From Verrucomicrobiales bacterium (GTDB lineage Bacteria > Verrucomicrobiota > Verrucomicrobiia > Verrucomicrobiales > DEV007): a stretch of DNA of 64,000 nt. The stretch spans positions 2,848 to 66,847 of the forward strand of contig JARGNI010000031.1 in NCBI GenBank assembly GCA_029213195.1. Reading direction: 5' to 3'. Positions 53,503-63,298 of the stretch are shown piece by piece (positions within the stretch are counted from its first letter, which is position 1; the number at the start of each line of letters is the position of its first letter). Under the pieces are notes generated by a model. The model was given only the letters and a program-made list of their open reading frames with translations. It did no database searches and was not told where the DNA came from. Made by a program: the position numbers and the translations under genes.

Positions 53503-54945
53503 TCAAGGGACCACCGAGCTTTTTTCCACCGCCTCGAGATAGTTGCAGAGCAATGTGAGGTTCCTGGTCCAGGTCCTCGCGTCGGCCGAGTCACCCTCAC
53601 ACCAGATCCCATCCGTGTTTCTCTGGGAGAGGATCTTGGAAACGTTCTTTTCGAGATCGCGCTTTTCCTTCTCCCACGAGGAAGCGGATCGCTCCCCTGA
53701 GCGTTGCTTTCGGGCCTCAGACAGACTTCTCTCGAGAGCTGCTTCCATCCTCTCGATACGGTTTCCCCACTTGGGAGGAATCTGGAAACCGTAGTGGGTT
53801 GGGAGTTGGCTGTCATCATAGGTGAGGCGATAGCTTCCCGCCTCGCAATACAAGGGTCGGTTGGTTTTCAATTCGTAAAAGCGGGCCCAGGATCCATCAT
53901 CCAGCCTTGAGTCTCGGAGCCACGTAAGCGCTTCTGGGATTGGCTCGCGAAAGCGATCCATCCCTGTCGCGGCCCAGAGTTCGAAAAGCGTTTCGATCGC
54001 GCTGTAGGTCTCGATGGAGGAAACCGCTGGTGGCTCGAACCTTCGCGCCCAGACGGGATGCATTTCGAAATCGTACTGTTGAGCCCAGCCTCGCTGAGGG
54101 GCAGGCAGCTGGGCGAGCCGCAGGAAATCGCCGAGTCGGATGGCGGCTTCGACAAATTCTTCCTCCTGCGTCAGTTCATGAGCTTTCAAGAGGAGTCGAG
54201 CGATGTGGTAGAGGTTCCCGTCATTCAGGGTCAGGTAGCTGGAATAGGACACGTCCGGCCATTCTCGTGGCCAATCCTCAGGGAAGGTGGCAGAAGTCGG
54301 TTCGGTTTTCTCGCGGGCTGCACCCTCATATTTCTGGGGCCAGCCACCTGTAGGATCCTGTGCAGCAAGTAGTGAGGCCAGGCCGAAGTCGAGGGTGTCT
54401 CGCACGGCCTTGGGCTCGTCGATCGTGTGAACATATTCCAAGAGGAAGCTCAGGGCGGACTGTGTCTTGTTGTCATCGAGGGTCGAACGATGTCTCCGCT
54501 TTCCTGGATCCTTGTCACCGGCCGCGAACTGGGAGGCCAGGTGATAGCGGTTTGCCTGCTTCGGGTCGAAATCAAAATCCGAATCCCAGCCCCCGGACGA
54601 GAGCTGGCATCTTGTCAGGCAGATCGCCGCGTTGCCGGCTGCCTCAAGGGCTTCGGGAGATCCAGTGAGTTGATAGACTCGGAGGAAGGCGGGGCCAAGA
54701 CTGGTGGTCCCCGGAGGCTGGATCGAGATGACGGAGGAAGACGACCGGTGTTCGCTGTGGCCTTTTCCGGTGGAGAGCGTCCAACCCGATGCGTATCCGC
54801 CCTCGACCGAGAAACGGGAGTGAATCGTGCGAATCGCTTTATCCAGCGCCTCCTTCACCTGCGGTACCGAGACCGGCTCCGCCCGGGCAGGGCAAGCGGA
54901 GGATATCGTGACGATGGCCACGAATACAAGAAATCTCGGAAACAT
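53503..54945 (-). CDS. Exported pectate lyase-like protein (PL10 type)
   Basis: The 480-residue protein has a signal peptide (MFPRFLVFVAIVTISSACPARA). A helical-toroid enzyme fold follows, with DDNKTQSALSFLLEYVH, GGWPQKYEGAA, LNDGNLYHIARLLLKAHEL, and GWAQQYDFEMHPVWARRFEP, the region that resembles the PL10 calcium-site and substrate motifs. It should act outside the cytoplasm on pectate or a related polyuronate. Divergence from PL10 is notable, so a relative with another substrate is possible. It diverges from the ThuA-fusion gene. Confidence 0.8.
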   Translation of the reverse strand: MFPRFLVFVAIVTISSACPARAEPVSVPQVKEALDKAIRTIHSRFSVEGGYASGWTLSTGKGHSEHRSSSSVISIQPPGTTSLGPAFLRVYQLTGSPEALEAAGNAAICLTRCQLSSGGWDSDFDFDPKQANRYHLASQFAAGDKDPGKRRHRSTLDDNKTQSALSFLLEYVHTIDEPKAVRDTLDFGLASLLAAQDPTGGWPQKYEGAAREKTEPTSATFPEDWPREWPDVSYSSYLTLNDGNLYHIARLLLKAHELTQEEEFVEAAIRLGDFLRLAQLPAPQRGWAQQYDFEMHPVWARRFEPPAVSSIETYSAIETLFELWAATGMDRFREPIPEALTWLRDSRLDDGSWARFYELKTNRPLYCEAGSYRLTYDDSQLPTHYGFQIPPKWGNRIERMEAALERSLSEARKQRSGERSASSWEKEKRDLEKNVSKILSQRNTDGIWCEGDSADARTWTRNLTLLCNYLEAVEKSSVVP

Positions 54946-55073
54946 GGTCAGGAACGTAGCGGAGACAGGGATGCAGGAAAAGCTTCTTCCGTGTCCGATA
55001 CGCCACCGAGTTCCGATCGAGTCGGGGCGAATCTTTGGTTGCGAGTCCGGCTGGGCACTCGTTCAGTAGCACC

Positions 55074-58000
55074 GTGAGATTTCTGGGTCCGCGTTCCGAT
55101 TTGCTGCTGCGATTTTTCTTCGCTGTGGTCTTGTGTCTCTACCTTGGATGGGGCGTGGCGCAGGAAGAGTCGACTTCCCCGGTAGAAGATGGAAATGGGG
55201 AAGAACCTGCTGAGGTTGAAGAGGAACCGAAGCCGTTCCTGATTCTACTGATCCAGGGTGGCGCGAATCATCCCTACAAGCAGAGAGGAGAGATTCTCCG
55301 CAAGGGCATCGAGGAGCGGGTCCAGCGTGAAATCGAGTGGACCGTGATCGGAGACTTATCGGGGCGGAGTGACGTGGAGATCCCCGAACTGCAGGATCCG
55401 GAGTGGAAATGGGATTTTGATCTCATTCTTCACGATCATTGCTATTCGAGAGTCACGGCAAGTGAAGCCGTCGCGAACATTCTGCAACCTCACCAAGAAG
55501 GGATTCCTGCGGTCATCCTTCACGCCGCGCTCTGGTCCTTCCCTGCCCGGAGTGAGGGCGTGGGAGATTGGGCCCAGCTGACGGGAGTCGAAGTGTCCGG
55601 GGAAACCCTTCTGGATGGACTTGAGGTTTCGGATACGCCCACCGAGGACGCGCCTTTCAGCTGGAGCCCATCGTCAGATTGGCCGACCGACGAAGTCTAT
55701 TTGCTGAAGAACCTTCGGAAGGAGGCAAAACCTCTGCTAAGCGGTAAAGGGCTGACGAGTGGAGTCGAGCTCCCGGTTGCGTGGACGGGGACCTACTGTG
55801 GAGAGCAGGCACGGGTCATGTCGACGAGCTTGGGCAACCGAACCGAAACGCTGGCCCGGCCTGATTTTCTGGACCTCCTCAGTCGGGGGGTGCTTTGGGG
55901 GCTGGATGCGCCGGAGGAGTGGAACTCGGTCGCGGCTGACGAATCTCTGGCCGGACTGCAGTTGAGTCCACTTCCACCCGCTCTCCTGCGGATTGGGTCA
56001 GGTTCGGGGCCGCGGGGCGTTGCGAATGCGCTATCAGAGAATCTTGCCGGGGGACACGACGCGGATCGAGCCAGGGACGGAGACCCCGCGACCTATTGGG
56101 AGGCGGATGAGGCAGGTCCGACCTTCTGGACTCTTCAATTGCCGGTCGAACAGGTGCTTTCCGGAATTGCAGTCTCCGGGAAGGATCTCGAGTTCCCCGA
56201 GATGATGCTCGAGGTGCGTTCGAGCGAAACCAGTTGGCGTTCTCTAATGGAGGTCGATGCCTTTGTCGAGGAGATGAAGAAAGGGGCCCGCTTGTGGCGA
56301 CTCTCGGATCCAGTGAGGGTTTCGGAGATTCGGATAACCTTTCCCGAGAGCCGACCCGGACAGCGACATGGACTGAGGGAGGTCGTCCTCTACGCATCTC
56401 CTTCTGAAATTCCTTCGGTTTTCGACGCGGGGAATCCTCTCGCATCAGGGGATGGACTGCGGACTTTGCGCAAACCGGATCGTGATCCGCAGATTCGATT
56501 GCGAGCGGGATGGGATTGGACTTCGGCATCGCTCCTCCCGATCTCCCGTCCCCCGATTGATTGGTTTGAAATCGCGTCTGGAGATCTTTTCCTGTTCCCT
56601 GATTCATCGGATACCGAGGCTCCTCGCATTCTCCTCAAACGTGATAGCGGAGCAGGCGAGGAATGGGTTCCCTTCCTCGAATCGCTGCCCGATCCCGATC
56701 CTGTCGCTGCTTTCTGGGATGGCGAGTGGCTTGGGGTGGTCCAGGACGGTGCCATTACTCATTACCGAGATTCGAATGGCGACGGGAAAGCTGATGAGAA
56801 AAAGAATGGCGGAACCATTGAGATCGGGGAAGGAGAGCGACTCCAGCGACTTCGTCTCGGAGTGGATGGGTGGTGTTATGGAATGCTTTCCCGGGAGAGT
56901 GGAGATATCCAGGGGGAAATCATTCGATTCCATGCCGGAGGCGGAGAACTGCAAAGTCTTTTTTCATCCCCGTACCGGCTCGAGTCCTTTTGGCTTGAGG
57001 CCCCGGGGAAGCTTTGGGTGCAGGTGAGAGAGATTCAGGACGGGATTCCTTTCCGGGTTTTGCCGTTGCATGAGCCCATCCTGGAAGCTGATTTCGAACC
57101 GGAACGTGACTCGGATGTTAGCGCGGAGAGTGCCGTGGTGCCGACGTTCTTTTTTTGCGTGGACGGTTCTGTCTCCGCTCGAGGGGAAGCAGGAGAAGGG
57201 GCGGCTTCCACGATTCGAGAACTGGTCGAAGTGCCCAGCGTGCTTTCGGTGGCGGGGACAGGAAGCCGAGCCCTCGTTCTGCACCAGGAAACGGGAGGGT
57301 TTCGATTTTCCCAGCTGTCTCAGGGAGTGGTCGATCGACCAATGGTGCTCCTCGATGAGATTGCGAATGAGGATTTGCCAGGGTATCTCGACTCATCCTC
57401 TCCCCAGGTTCGGGTCGAGACCGTCTACGAATTGTTTCGTCGGAAACGGGATCTCACTGCGTTGGTCGCGAGAACAGGGGCGGATTTTTCTGAGAACGGG
57501 AAGATTGCACGGCTCGGTTATTTTTCTCAGCTCTCGAGCAGTTCATCTTTGGGCTATCTCGTTTCCGCAGCGAGAACCGAGCAGGCCCGCGTCGCTTTTG
57601 CACTCCTCGAGACGCATCCGTCTTCCGGGGATCTCGAGGTGTATCGGCAAATCCTGGAAATCGACGAGCCAGACGTCACGGCCCAACTGCTGGCGACCCT
57701 GAAGCGAACCGAATCCAAGAGGGAGGATTTCTTCCCCTTTCTCTATGACTGGACCGACAACGACTCTGCCCTCCTCGCGGGCACTGCAATGAGCTTCCTG
57801 CTGCGAAGCGAGATGGTGGAAGCGCTCTGGGAGGATCTTTCCGAAGGCGAAAACCCCGCACATGCCCTGGCGATGCTACGCTATATGCCAAAGAGCGAGA
57901 CAGCCCTGCGCCTCCTCGAACTCGTAGACCAGAGCACGGATCCTGAGTTCCAGCGTGATGGATTGCGTGTTCTCGCAGACCTCTACCAACAGAGTAAGAA

Positions 58001-59273
58001 GGGTTCTACAGAGGATCTCCACCGGATCGAAGAGTTTTTTCAAGAAGCGCTACAGTCCGAGAGATTTGCTCCCGACTTTCTCCTGGGTGAAATGCAGGCG
58101 AGCGGGATGAGTCCCGGCTCCCTGGATGATCTCTTGTCTCTTGCAGACAAGCATCTCTCGTTCGAGCCTTTTGTCGTGACTGCTCTGGAGTCTTCCGGTG
58201 CAGCTCCTTCTACTACCGCGGTGTCCTGGCTTGAAGGAATCCGAGAGGATTCCAGCCGCGACAGTCTCCTGCGGTTGCGGGCCTATCGACTTCTCTTGAG
58301 ATCGGCATCGGACGAGGAGGGCGGCGTTTTCGAGTTCATCGAGCCTCTCCTTTCGGAAGTCGCCAGCCGCGACCTCGGTCCCGAGTTGCGTGAACTCTGG
58401 TTCGAGATGCGGGTCGAGGAGCATGGATTGGAGTCATTGGAGAAACGGGTCCTCGAGTCGCGGTCGGTTCAGCATCGCGAAATTTTCTGGACCGCCCTGT
58501 GGGAGCGCATCGGTTCTGCCCGCATTTCGACCGAGGAGAAGGAACAGTTGGTTGGGGTTCTCGATCGGAGACTGTCCTCTGATCCCGGGAACTCCTTCGA
58601 GCTGGCAAAAATTCTACTTGGGGCCGAGAACGTTCCGGCAAGAAGCGAATCGTCCGAATCCGTCGAGTCCGAGAACGAGGGGGAACCGGAAGTAGAGGAG
58701 GATGCCGCGCCTCGGGCGGACAAAGCGAGCCGGCAGGAGAACCATCTCGCGGACCTTGTCAGGGAAGCGATCGCGGCACGCGTCGGCAAGAAGAACTTGA
58801 GAATCGAGCTGCCCGGCGCTTCCGAAGAGGAACTCGTCTCGCGGGTCGAAGCCGTCTCTCCCAGTCTTTCGCTGGGCTGGGAGACCTTTCGAACTTCACA
58901 CTGTGCCGATTGTCACAATATCCATCGCGAGGGCCGAGTGATCGGCCCGGATATTGTTGCTGCCGCCATGGAGAAGTCGACGGCGGAATTTGTCGGGATT
59001 TTCGGAACAGAAGAGGGAAACAAGTCGAGTCCCTACCGAGCCTATGTGCTGGAATTACAATCGGGCGCCAGTGTAATCGGCTGGATTCTGGACGAAAGCG
59101 ATGGGGTCTTCCGCCTGATGGACGTGGCCGGGAACCCGTTCGAGGTGGCGGAAAATGATATCCATCTCAATCGCGGCCCCATAGGCCCTCAGATGGGGAT
59201 CAAGGAAAAGAAGACGTGGACACCCGACGAGCTGGCCTCGCTGCGTGCTTTCCTTCGGAGCCTGAAACTCTGA
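55074..59273 (+). CDS. Exported ThuA / discoidin / HEAT / cytochrome c multidomain protein
   Basis: The 1399-residue product uses a GTG at 55074 that opens a signal peptide (RFLGPRSDLLLRFFFAVVLC). A TTG at 55035 is a less likely start. A ThuA-like domain spans about residues 45-285. It is followed by a discoidin (F5/8 type C)-like domain (about 320-440), a propeller-like region (about 460-740) and a long helical HEAT-type array (about 750-1200). After an acidic linker comes a cytochrome c module with the haem motif CADCH near residue 1277. The order resembles the 'PVC-type' dehydrogenase/haem proteins of this phylum. It probably oxidises sugars or binds carbohydrate at the cell surface; the substrate is unknown. 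Confidence 0.85.
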   Translation: MRFLGPRSDLLLRFFFAVVLCLYLGWGVAQEESTSPVEDGNGEEPAEVEEEPKPFLILLIQGGANHPYKQRGEILRKGIEERVQREIEWTVIGDLSGRSDVEIPELQDPEWKWDFDLILHDHCYSRVTASEAVANILQPHQEGIPAVILHAALWSFPARSEGVGDWAQLTGVEVSGETLLDGLEVSDTPTEDAPFSWSPSSDWPTDEVYLLKNLRKEAKPLLSGKGLTSGVELPVAWTGTYCGEQARVMSTSLGNRTETLARPDFLDLLSRGVLWGLDAPEEWNSVAADESLAGLQLSPLPPALLRIGSGSGPRGVANALSENLAGGHDADRARDGDPATYWEADEAGPTFWTLQLPVEQVLSGIAVSGKDLEFPEMMLEVRSSETSWRSLMEVDAFVEEMKKGARLWRLSDPVRVSEIRITFPESRPGQRHGLREVVLYASPSEIPSVFDAGNPLASGDGLRTLRKPDRDPQIRLRAGWDWTSASLLPISRPPIDWFEIASGDLFLFPDSSDTEAPRILLKRDSGAGEEWVPFLESLPDPDPVAAFWDGEWLGVVQDGAITHYRDSNGDGKADEKKNGGTIEIGEGERLQRLRLGVDGWCYGMLSRESGDIQGEIIRFHAGGGELQSLFSSPYRLESFWLEAPGKLWVQVREIQDGIPFRVLPLHEPILEADFEPERDSDVSAESAVVPTFFFCVDGSVSARGEAGEGAASTIRELVEVPSVLSVAGTGSRALVLHQETGGFRFSQLSQGVVDRPMVLLDEIANEDLPGYLDSSSPQVRVETVYELFRRKRDLTALVARTGADFSENGKIARLGYFSQLSSSSSLGYLVSAARTEQARVAFALLETHPSSGDLEVYRQILEIDEPDVTAQLLATLKRTESKREDFFPFLYDWTDNDSALLAGTAMSFLLRSEMVEALWEDLSEGENPAHALAMLRYMPKSETALRLLELVDQSTDPEFQRDGLRVLADLYQQSKKGSTEDLHRIEEFFQEALQSERFAPDFLLGEMQASGMSPGSLDDLLSLADKHLSFEPFVVTALESSGAAPSTTAVSWLEGIREDSSRDSLLRLRAYRLLLRSASDEEGGVFEFIEPLLSEVASRDLGPELRELWFEMRVEEHGLESLEKRVLESRSVQHREIFWTALWERIGSARISTEEKEQLVGVLDRRLSSDPGNSFELAKILLGAENVPARSESSESVESENEGEPEVEEDAAPRADKASRQENHLADLVREAIAARVGKKNLRIELPGASEEELVSRVEAVSPSLSLGWETFRTSHCADCHNIHREGRVIGPDIVAAAMEKSTAEFVGIFGTEEGNKSSPYRAYVLELQSGASVIGWILDESDGVFRLMDVAGNPFEVAENDIHLNRGPIGPQMGIKEKKTWTPDELASLRAFLRSLKL

Positions 59274-59323
59274 GGTTCCTCTCACGGGTTCGATGGGCCG
59301 AACGTCGACGAACGCGGGTCCGC

Positions 59324-59797
59324 TCACCAGGAATTTTGCCAGATTCGCACTCCTGCCGAATGCGTTTCTTTCTCCTCGGGGCTGACGAGGTCGGGGCGAA
59401 TTTCGGCAAGGGGGAGAAGAACAAAGCCGCGTTCTCTCATTCTCGGGTGAGGAAGGATCAACCTCTCAGACTCCATCTCGAGATCGTCATAGTAGAGCAA
59501 ATCCAAATCAATCGGCCGGGGAGCGTTGGTGGCCCTTTCTTCGGGCCGACCAAATCCTTTCTCGACTTCCAGGCAGTAGTTTAGAAGGTCGAGGGCGGAA
59601 AGCGCCGTCTCGATCTCAAGGACCGCATTGAGAAACTGGGGATCTCCTGGCGCACAATCAACCGGGTCGGTCTCGTAAACGCTGGAGATCCGTTCGACCC
59701 CCTCCTCGGCAATCGCCTGGAGTTTCTCGCGCGCCTGCTGCAGGAAGACGAGACGGTCTCCGAGATTGGATCCCAAACTGATTCCCACCGTCGCCAT
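59324..59797 (-). CDS. folK: 2-amino-4-hydroxy-6-hydroxymethyldihydropteridine pyrophosphokinase
   Basis: The 157-residue protein has the HPPK landmarks: ISLGSNLGDR near residue 5, TDPVDCAPGDPQFLNAVLEI, and RPIDLDLLYYDD, which contains the metal-binding Asp pair. It transfers pyrophosphate from ATP to the pterin in folate synthesis. The ATG at 59797 is preferred over a longer frame, which lacks any HPPK sequence. It is the last gene of the minus-strand run trpA-dapF-dapA-dapB-folK. Confidence 0.95.
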   Translation of the reverse strand: MATVGISLGSNLGDRLVFLQQAREKLQAIAEEGVERISSVYETDPVDCAPGDPQFLNAVLEIETALSALDLLNYCLEVEKGFGRPEERATNAPRPIDLDLLYYDDLEMESERLILPHPRMRERGFVLLPLAEIRPDLVSPEEKETHSAGVRIWQNSW

Positions 59798-59841
59798 TGC
59801 CAAGTATGAAGGGGAAGGAAGGAAAGCCGGAACGAAGTGGC

Positions 59842-60585
59842 TCAGGACCTCAGGCCCAGAACATCCTGCATATCGAAGAGGCCCTTTTCCAAACCCTCTG
59901 CGGCGACCCACTTGGCCGCACGAACGGCTCCATGCGCAAAGGTGAGACGACTCGAGGCCTTGTGTGTGAGCTCGACTCTTTCGCCGTCTCCGGCATAGAT
60001 CACGGTGTGATCACCGACGACATCGCCTCCACGGATCGCGTGGACACCGATTTCGGAATCGGTGCGGGCACCGACATCCCCATGTCGACCGTGACGACAA
60101 TCGTCCCGATAGGAGAGCTGCTTGACCTCGGCGAGGATCTCGGCAAGGCGGCGCGCTGTGCCACTGGGAGAGTCCTTCTTGTGTCGGTGATGCATCTCGA
60201 CGACTTCGAGATCAAATCCATCTCCGAGGATCTCGGCGGTTTTCTGGGTCAGCCAGAAGAGGGTGTTGACCCCGACGGAGTAGTTGGGGGCGTGCACGAT
60301 CGGGATCTCCTGCGAGGCGGTCTCGATCATTTGCAGCTGGTTCTCATCGTGTCCCGTCGTTCCCATGACGAGAATTTTTCGTTTCTCGACGCAGGCTTCG
60401 ATGAGCTCGTTGGTGAAGGTGGGGAGGGTGAAATCGATGACGGCGTCGCATTTTTCGAGCGCTTCGTTGAGCGAGTCGCCCAGGTCGATCGAAGCGGCAA
60501 TGCGGGCGTCCGCATCATCGCTCGCAGCCGCAGTGACGGCTTTGCCCATACGTCCGCGGCATCCGGTTACAAGAATATTCAACAT
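59842..60585 (-). CDS. dapB: 4-hydroxy-tetrahydrodipicolinate reductase
   Basis: The 247-residue protein has the NAD(P)-binding start MLNILVTGCRGRMGK (GCRGRMG), the DFTLPTFT strand, and the substrate motif EMHHRHKKDSPSGTA, in which the His pair and Lys take part in catalysis. It reduces hydroxytetrahydrodipicolinate in the lysine/diaminopimelate pathway. The ATG at 60585 is used; a longer frame from 60642 would overlap dapA. It follows dapA with a 49-bp gap. Confidence 0.97.
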   Translation of the reverse strand: MLNILVTGCRGRMGKAVTAAASDDADARIAASIDLGDSLNEALEKCDAVIDFTLPTFTNELIEACVEKRKILVMGTTGHDENQLQMIETASQEIPIVHAPNYSVGVNTLFWLTQKTAEILGDGFDLEVVEMHHRHKKDSPSGTARRLAEILAEVKQLSYRDDCRHGRHGDVGARTDSEIGVHAIRGGDVVGDHTVIYAGDGERVELTHKASSRLTFAHGAVRAAKWVAAEGLEKGLFDMQDVLGLRS

Positions 60586-60634
60586 GAGAAAAAGGGAGGA
60601 GGGTGAGGGGGGGGCGAAAAGGAAGTCTGCAGGA

Positions 60635-61516
60635 CTAGACAAGTCCGAGAGACTGAAGAATCGAGCGGAGTTGCTCCACTTTCTCGGAAGGCATTTCGAC
60701 CATGGGGAGGCGAAGCTTGGGAAGGCAGGCGCCGGTCAGGCCCAGCGCTGCTTTGATCGGCACAGGGTTGGTGTCGAGGGTGAGAAAGGCAGAGAAAAGG
60801 TCGCCATACTTGGCATGAATGGCTTCGGCATCGCCGATCCGCTTCTCCAGCATTGCCGACGTCAGGTCGGCCATGGCGGCAGGGATCAGGTTGGAAGCGA
60901 CCGAGACAACCCCGACGGCACCCTCTTTCATGAAATCGACAGTGAGGGCATCGTCGCCGCTGAGGATTTGAAACTCCTCAGGCAGGGCTTCACGGAGCTG
61001 GCGGACGCGCTCGGTGACTCCGCCCGCTTCCTTGATCGCGCGGATATTCGGACATTCGGCAATGAGCCGCTGCACGGTTTCGATATCGATCTGGATATGG
61101 CAACGACCAGGAATCGAATACAGCATCAGTGGCAGCTCGGTCGACCCAGCGATGGCTCGGTAGTGCTGGAACAATCCCTCCTGCGATGGCTTGTTGTAGT
61201 AGGGGGTCACGAGCAACGCTGCGTCGGCTCCGGCAAGTTCCGCCGACTGGGTCAGGTCGATCGCTTCATGAGTCGAGTTCGATCCGGTTCCGGCAATGAC
61301 GATGCCTTTGCCGCTCGCCTGTTTCACCGCGATCTCGATGACACGGCGATGCTCCTCGGTGGTTAGGGTTGCGGACTCCCCGGTGGTTCCGACCGGGACA
61401 ATTCCGCGTATCCCGTTTTCGAACTGTCGATCAATGATGGTCCGAAAGGCATCGGCATCGACTGTGCCTTGCTCGGAAAAGGGGGTTACGAGTGCGGTGT
61501 GGGCTCCGGCGAACAT
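60635..61516 (-). CDS. dapA: 4-hydroxy-tetrahydrodipicolinate synthase
   Basis: The 293-residue protein has the DapA motifs: PVGTTGES (residues 41-48), VTPYYNKPSQEG, Tyr133 in LYSIPGR, and the Schiff-base Lys162 in IKEAGG. It condenses pyruvate with aspartate semialdehyde. The start gives the typical MFAGAHTALVTPF. It lies 12 bp after dapF on the minus strand. Confidence 0.97.
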   Translation of the reverse strand: MFAGAHTALVTPFSEQGTVDADAFRTIIDRQFENGIRGIVPVGTTGESATLTTEEHRRVIEIAVKQASGKGIVIAGTGSNSTHEAIDLTQSAELAGADAALLVTPYYNKPSQEGLFQHYRAIAGSTELPLMLYSIPGRCHIQIDIETVQRLIAECPNIRAIKEAGGVTERVRQLREALPEEFQILSGDDALTVDFMKEGAVGVVSVASNLIPAAMADLTSAMLEKRIGDAEAIHAKYGDLFSAFLTLDTNPVPIKAALGLTGACLPKLRLPMVEMPSEKVEQLRSILQSLGLV

Positions 61517-61528
61517 GGGGAATCGGGT

Positions 61529-62341
61529 CTAGAGAGTGGAAAGGGTTCCGTCGAAGGTGAAATCGGCAGGGCCAAGTAGAGTGACCTTCTCGTAGTCTCC
61601 TTCCGCAAGGCGGTTGAATTCTACGGTGAGGGTATCGCCTCCAGCGACTTCGACGCGGATCGGAGGAGGAGTCTGGGAGAGCTCGTGGTGAAGAATGGCA
61701 CAGGCCACCATCCCGGTCCCGCATGCGAGGGTTTCGTCCTCGACACCGCGCTCGTAGGTGCGGATGGCGATCTTACCCGGTTCGCGGACTTCCACGAAAT
61801 TCACATTGGTTCCTGCCGGGGCAAACTGCTCGTGATACCGGACCGCCGAGCCCCACTCCCGAATATTCACGGCTGCAAGATCTTCGACGAAGAGGACGGC
61901 GTGGGGAACTCCCGTATTGATCGAGTGCACCATTGCCGTCGCATCCGCAATTTCCAGCTCCAGCCCGAGAGCCAGGTCGAAGGGTTTGCTCAGCTCGATC
62001 TTGACCTCGTCGCCGATGAACTCCGCCTCGATGACTCCCGCGATTGTCTCAAAGCGAGTCGAGGTAAGCTTCCCGCCCTCGAGTCGATTCACGAAACGGG
62101 CGAAGCAGCGAGCCCCATTGCCACACATTTCGGCTTCGCCTCCATCGGCGTTGTAGTAGCGCATCTTGTAATCCGCGCCACTCTCTGCGGGCTCTACCGT
62201 GAGAAAACCGTCGGCTCCGACTCCTTGCTGCCGCTGGCAAAGCGTCGCGATTTGCTCCTTCTGGAGTGAATGGGACAAATCGCGGTTGTCGATGACAACG
62301 AAATCGTTGCCAGCACCGTTCATTTTCGAAAATTCGAGCAT
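61529..62341 (-). CDS. dapF: Diaminopimelate epimerase
   Basis: The 270-residue protein has both catalytic cysteines in their motifs: Cys73 in MCGNGARC and Cys207 in ACGTGM. It also has MNGAGNDFVVID at the start and RYYNADGGEAEM. It interconverts LL- and meso-diaminopimelate for peptidoglycan and lysine. It lies 26 bp after trpA. Confidence 0.97.
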   Translation of the reverse strand: MLEFSKMNGAGNDFVVIDNRDLSHSLQKEQIATLCQRQQGVGADGFLTVEPAESGADYKMRYYNADGGEAEMCGNGARCFARFVNRLEGGKLTSTRFETIAGVIEAEFIGDEVKIELSKPFDLALGLELEIADATAMVHSINTGVPHAVLFVEDLAAVNIREWGSAVRYHEQFAPAGTNVNFVEVREPGKIAIRTYERGVEDETLACGTGMVACAILHHELSQTPPPIRVEVAGGDTLTVEFNRLAEGDYEKVTLLGPADFTFDGTLSTL

Positions 62342-62367
62342 GGAATGACTGAAGCTGATGGGAAAAA

Positions 62368-63177
62368 CTAGACCGACTTGGTGCCTTCGACAAGGGGTTT
62401 GACGAAGGACTCGATCGTCTCTGCAAGGGTTTCTGACGCTCCATTCGCCTCGACCTGACGAACGATCGCACTTCCGACCACGACACCGTCCGCAGCCTTG
62501 GCGACTTCCGCAGCCTGCTCGGGGGTGGAAATCCCGAAACCGACCACGACGGGTACATCGGTGTGCGCCTTGATGGCCGCCACATTCTGGTCGATTCCCT
62601 CGGCAAGACTTTGCTGTTCTCCGGTGACCCCTTCGCGAGAGACGTAGTAGATGAATCCTTCGCTGTTGCCTGCCAACTGTGGGATTCGTTCTTCCGGAGT
62701 CGTCGGGGCGATGAGGCAGATATGCTTGAGATCGTGGGCGTCGGTCAACTCGGCATTGCGATCGGCTTCCTCCGGAGGCAAATCGAGGAGCAGGATGCCG
62801 TCTGCACCCGCGGCAGCAGCATCGGCATGGAATGTCTCAAAGCCGTAGGTGTAAACCGGATTGAGGTAGGTGAAGAGGACGATGGGAGTTTCACTCGTTT
62901 CTCGAAACCTTCGGATCAGGTCAAGCACACCATGGGTATTGCCTCCCGCTTCGAGGGCTCGGTGGGCCGCCATCTGGTTGACGATTCCATCCGCCATGGG
63001 ATCGGAAAAGGGGATCCCCAGCTCGATGACATCCACCCCGGAACGATCGAGGGCATGCATGATGTCGAGCGAGCGATCCATCGTCGGATCTCCCGCGCAG
63101 ATGTAGGCGACAAAGGCGGATTTCTCCTCCTTTTTCAGCTCGGCGAAGCGGCGATCGATACGATTTTCCTGACTCAT
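62368..63177 (-). CDS. trpA: Tryptophan synthase alpha subunit
   Basis: The 269-residue protein has Glu52 in VIELGIPFSDP and Asp63 in MADG, the two catalytic residues. It also has LLLDLPPEEAD, IYYVSREGVTGEQ and GFGISTPEQA, the phosphate-binding end. It cleaves indole-3-glycerol phosphate. No trpB is adjacent, which is common in this phylum. The ATG at 63177 is used because the 91 upstream codons of the frame have no TrpA sequence. Confidence 0.95.
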   Translation of the reverse strand: MSQENRIDRRFAELKKEEKSAFVAYICAGDPTMDRSLDIMHALDRSGVDVIELGIPFSDPMADGIVNQMAAHRALEAGGNTHGVLDLIRRFRETSETPIVLFTYLNPVYTYGFETFHADAAAAGADGILLLDLPPEEADRNAELTDAHDLKHICLIAPTTPEERIPQLAGNSEGFIYYVSREGVTGEQQSLAEGIDQNVAAIKAHTDVPVVVGFGISTPEQAAEVAKAADGVVVGSAIVRQVEANGASETLAETIESFVKPLVEGTKSV

Positions 63178-63298
63178 AAATTGCGGCAGTATCGCTGCAA
63201 TTCCGAGGCAGGAAACCAGAAAAAGCCGGAAAATTCCCGCTCCCGGAAGCGGTCCGAACGGAACCGGTCCCGGAAGAGAAATCAGAGGGTGCAATCTT

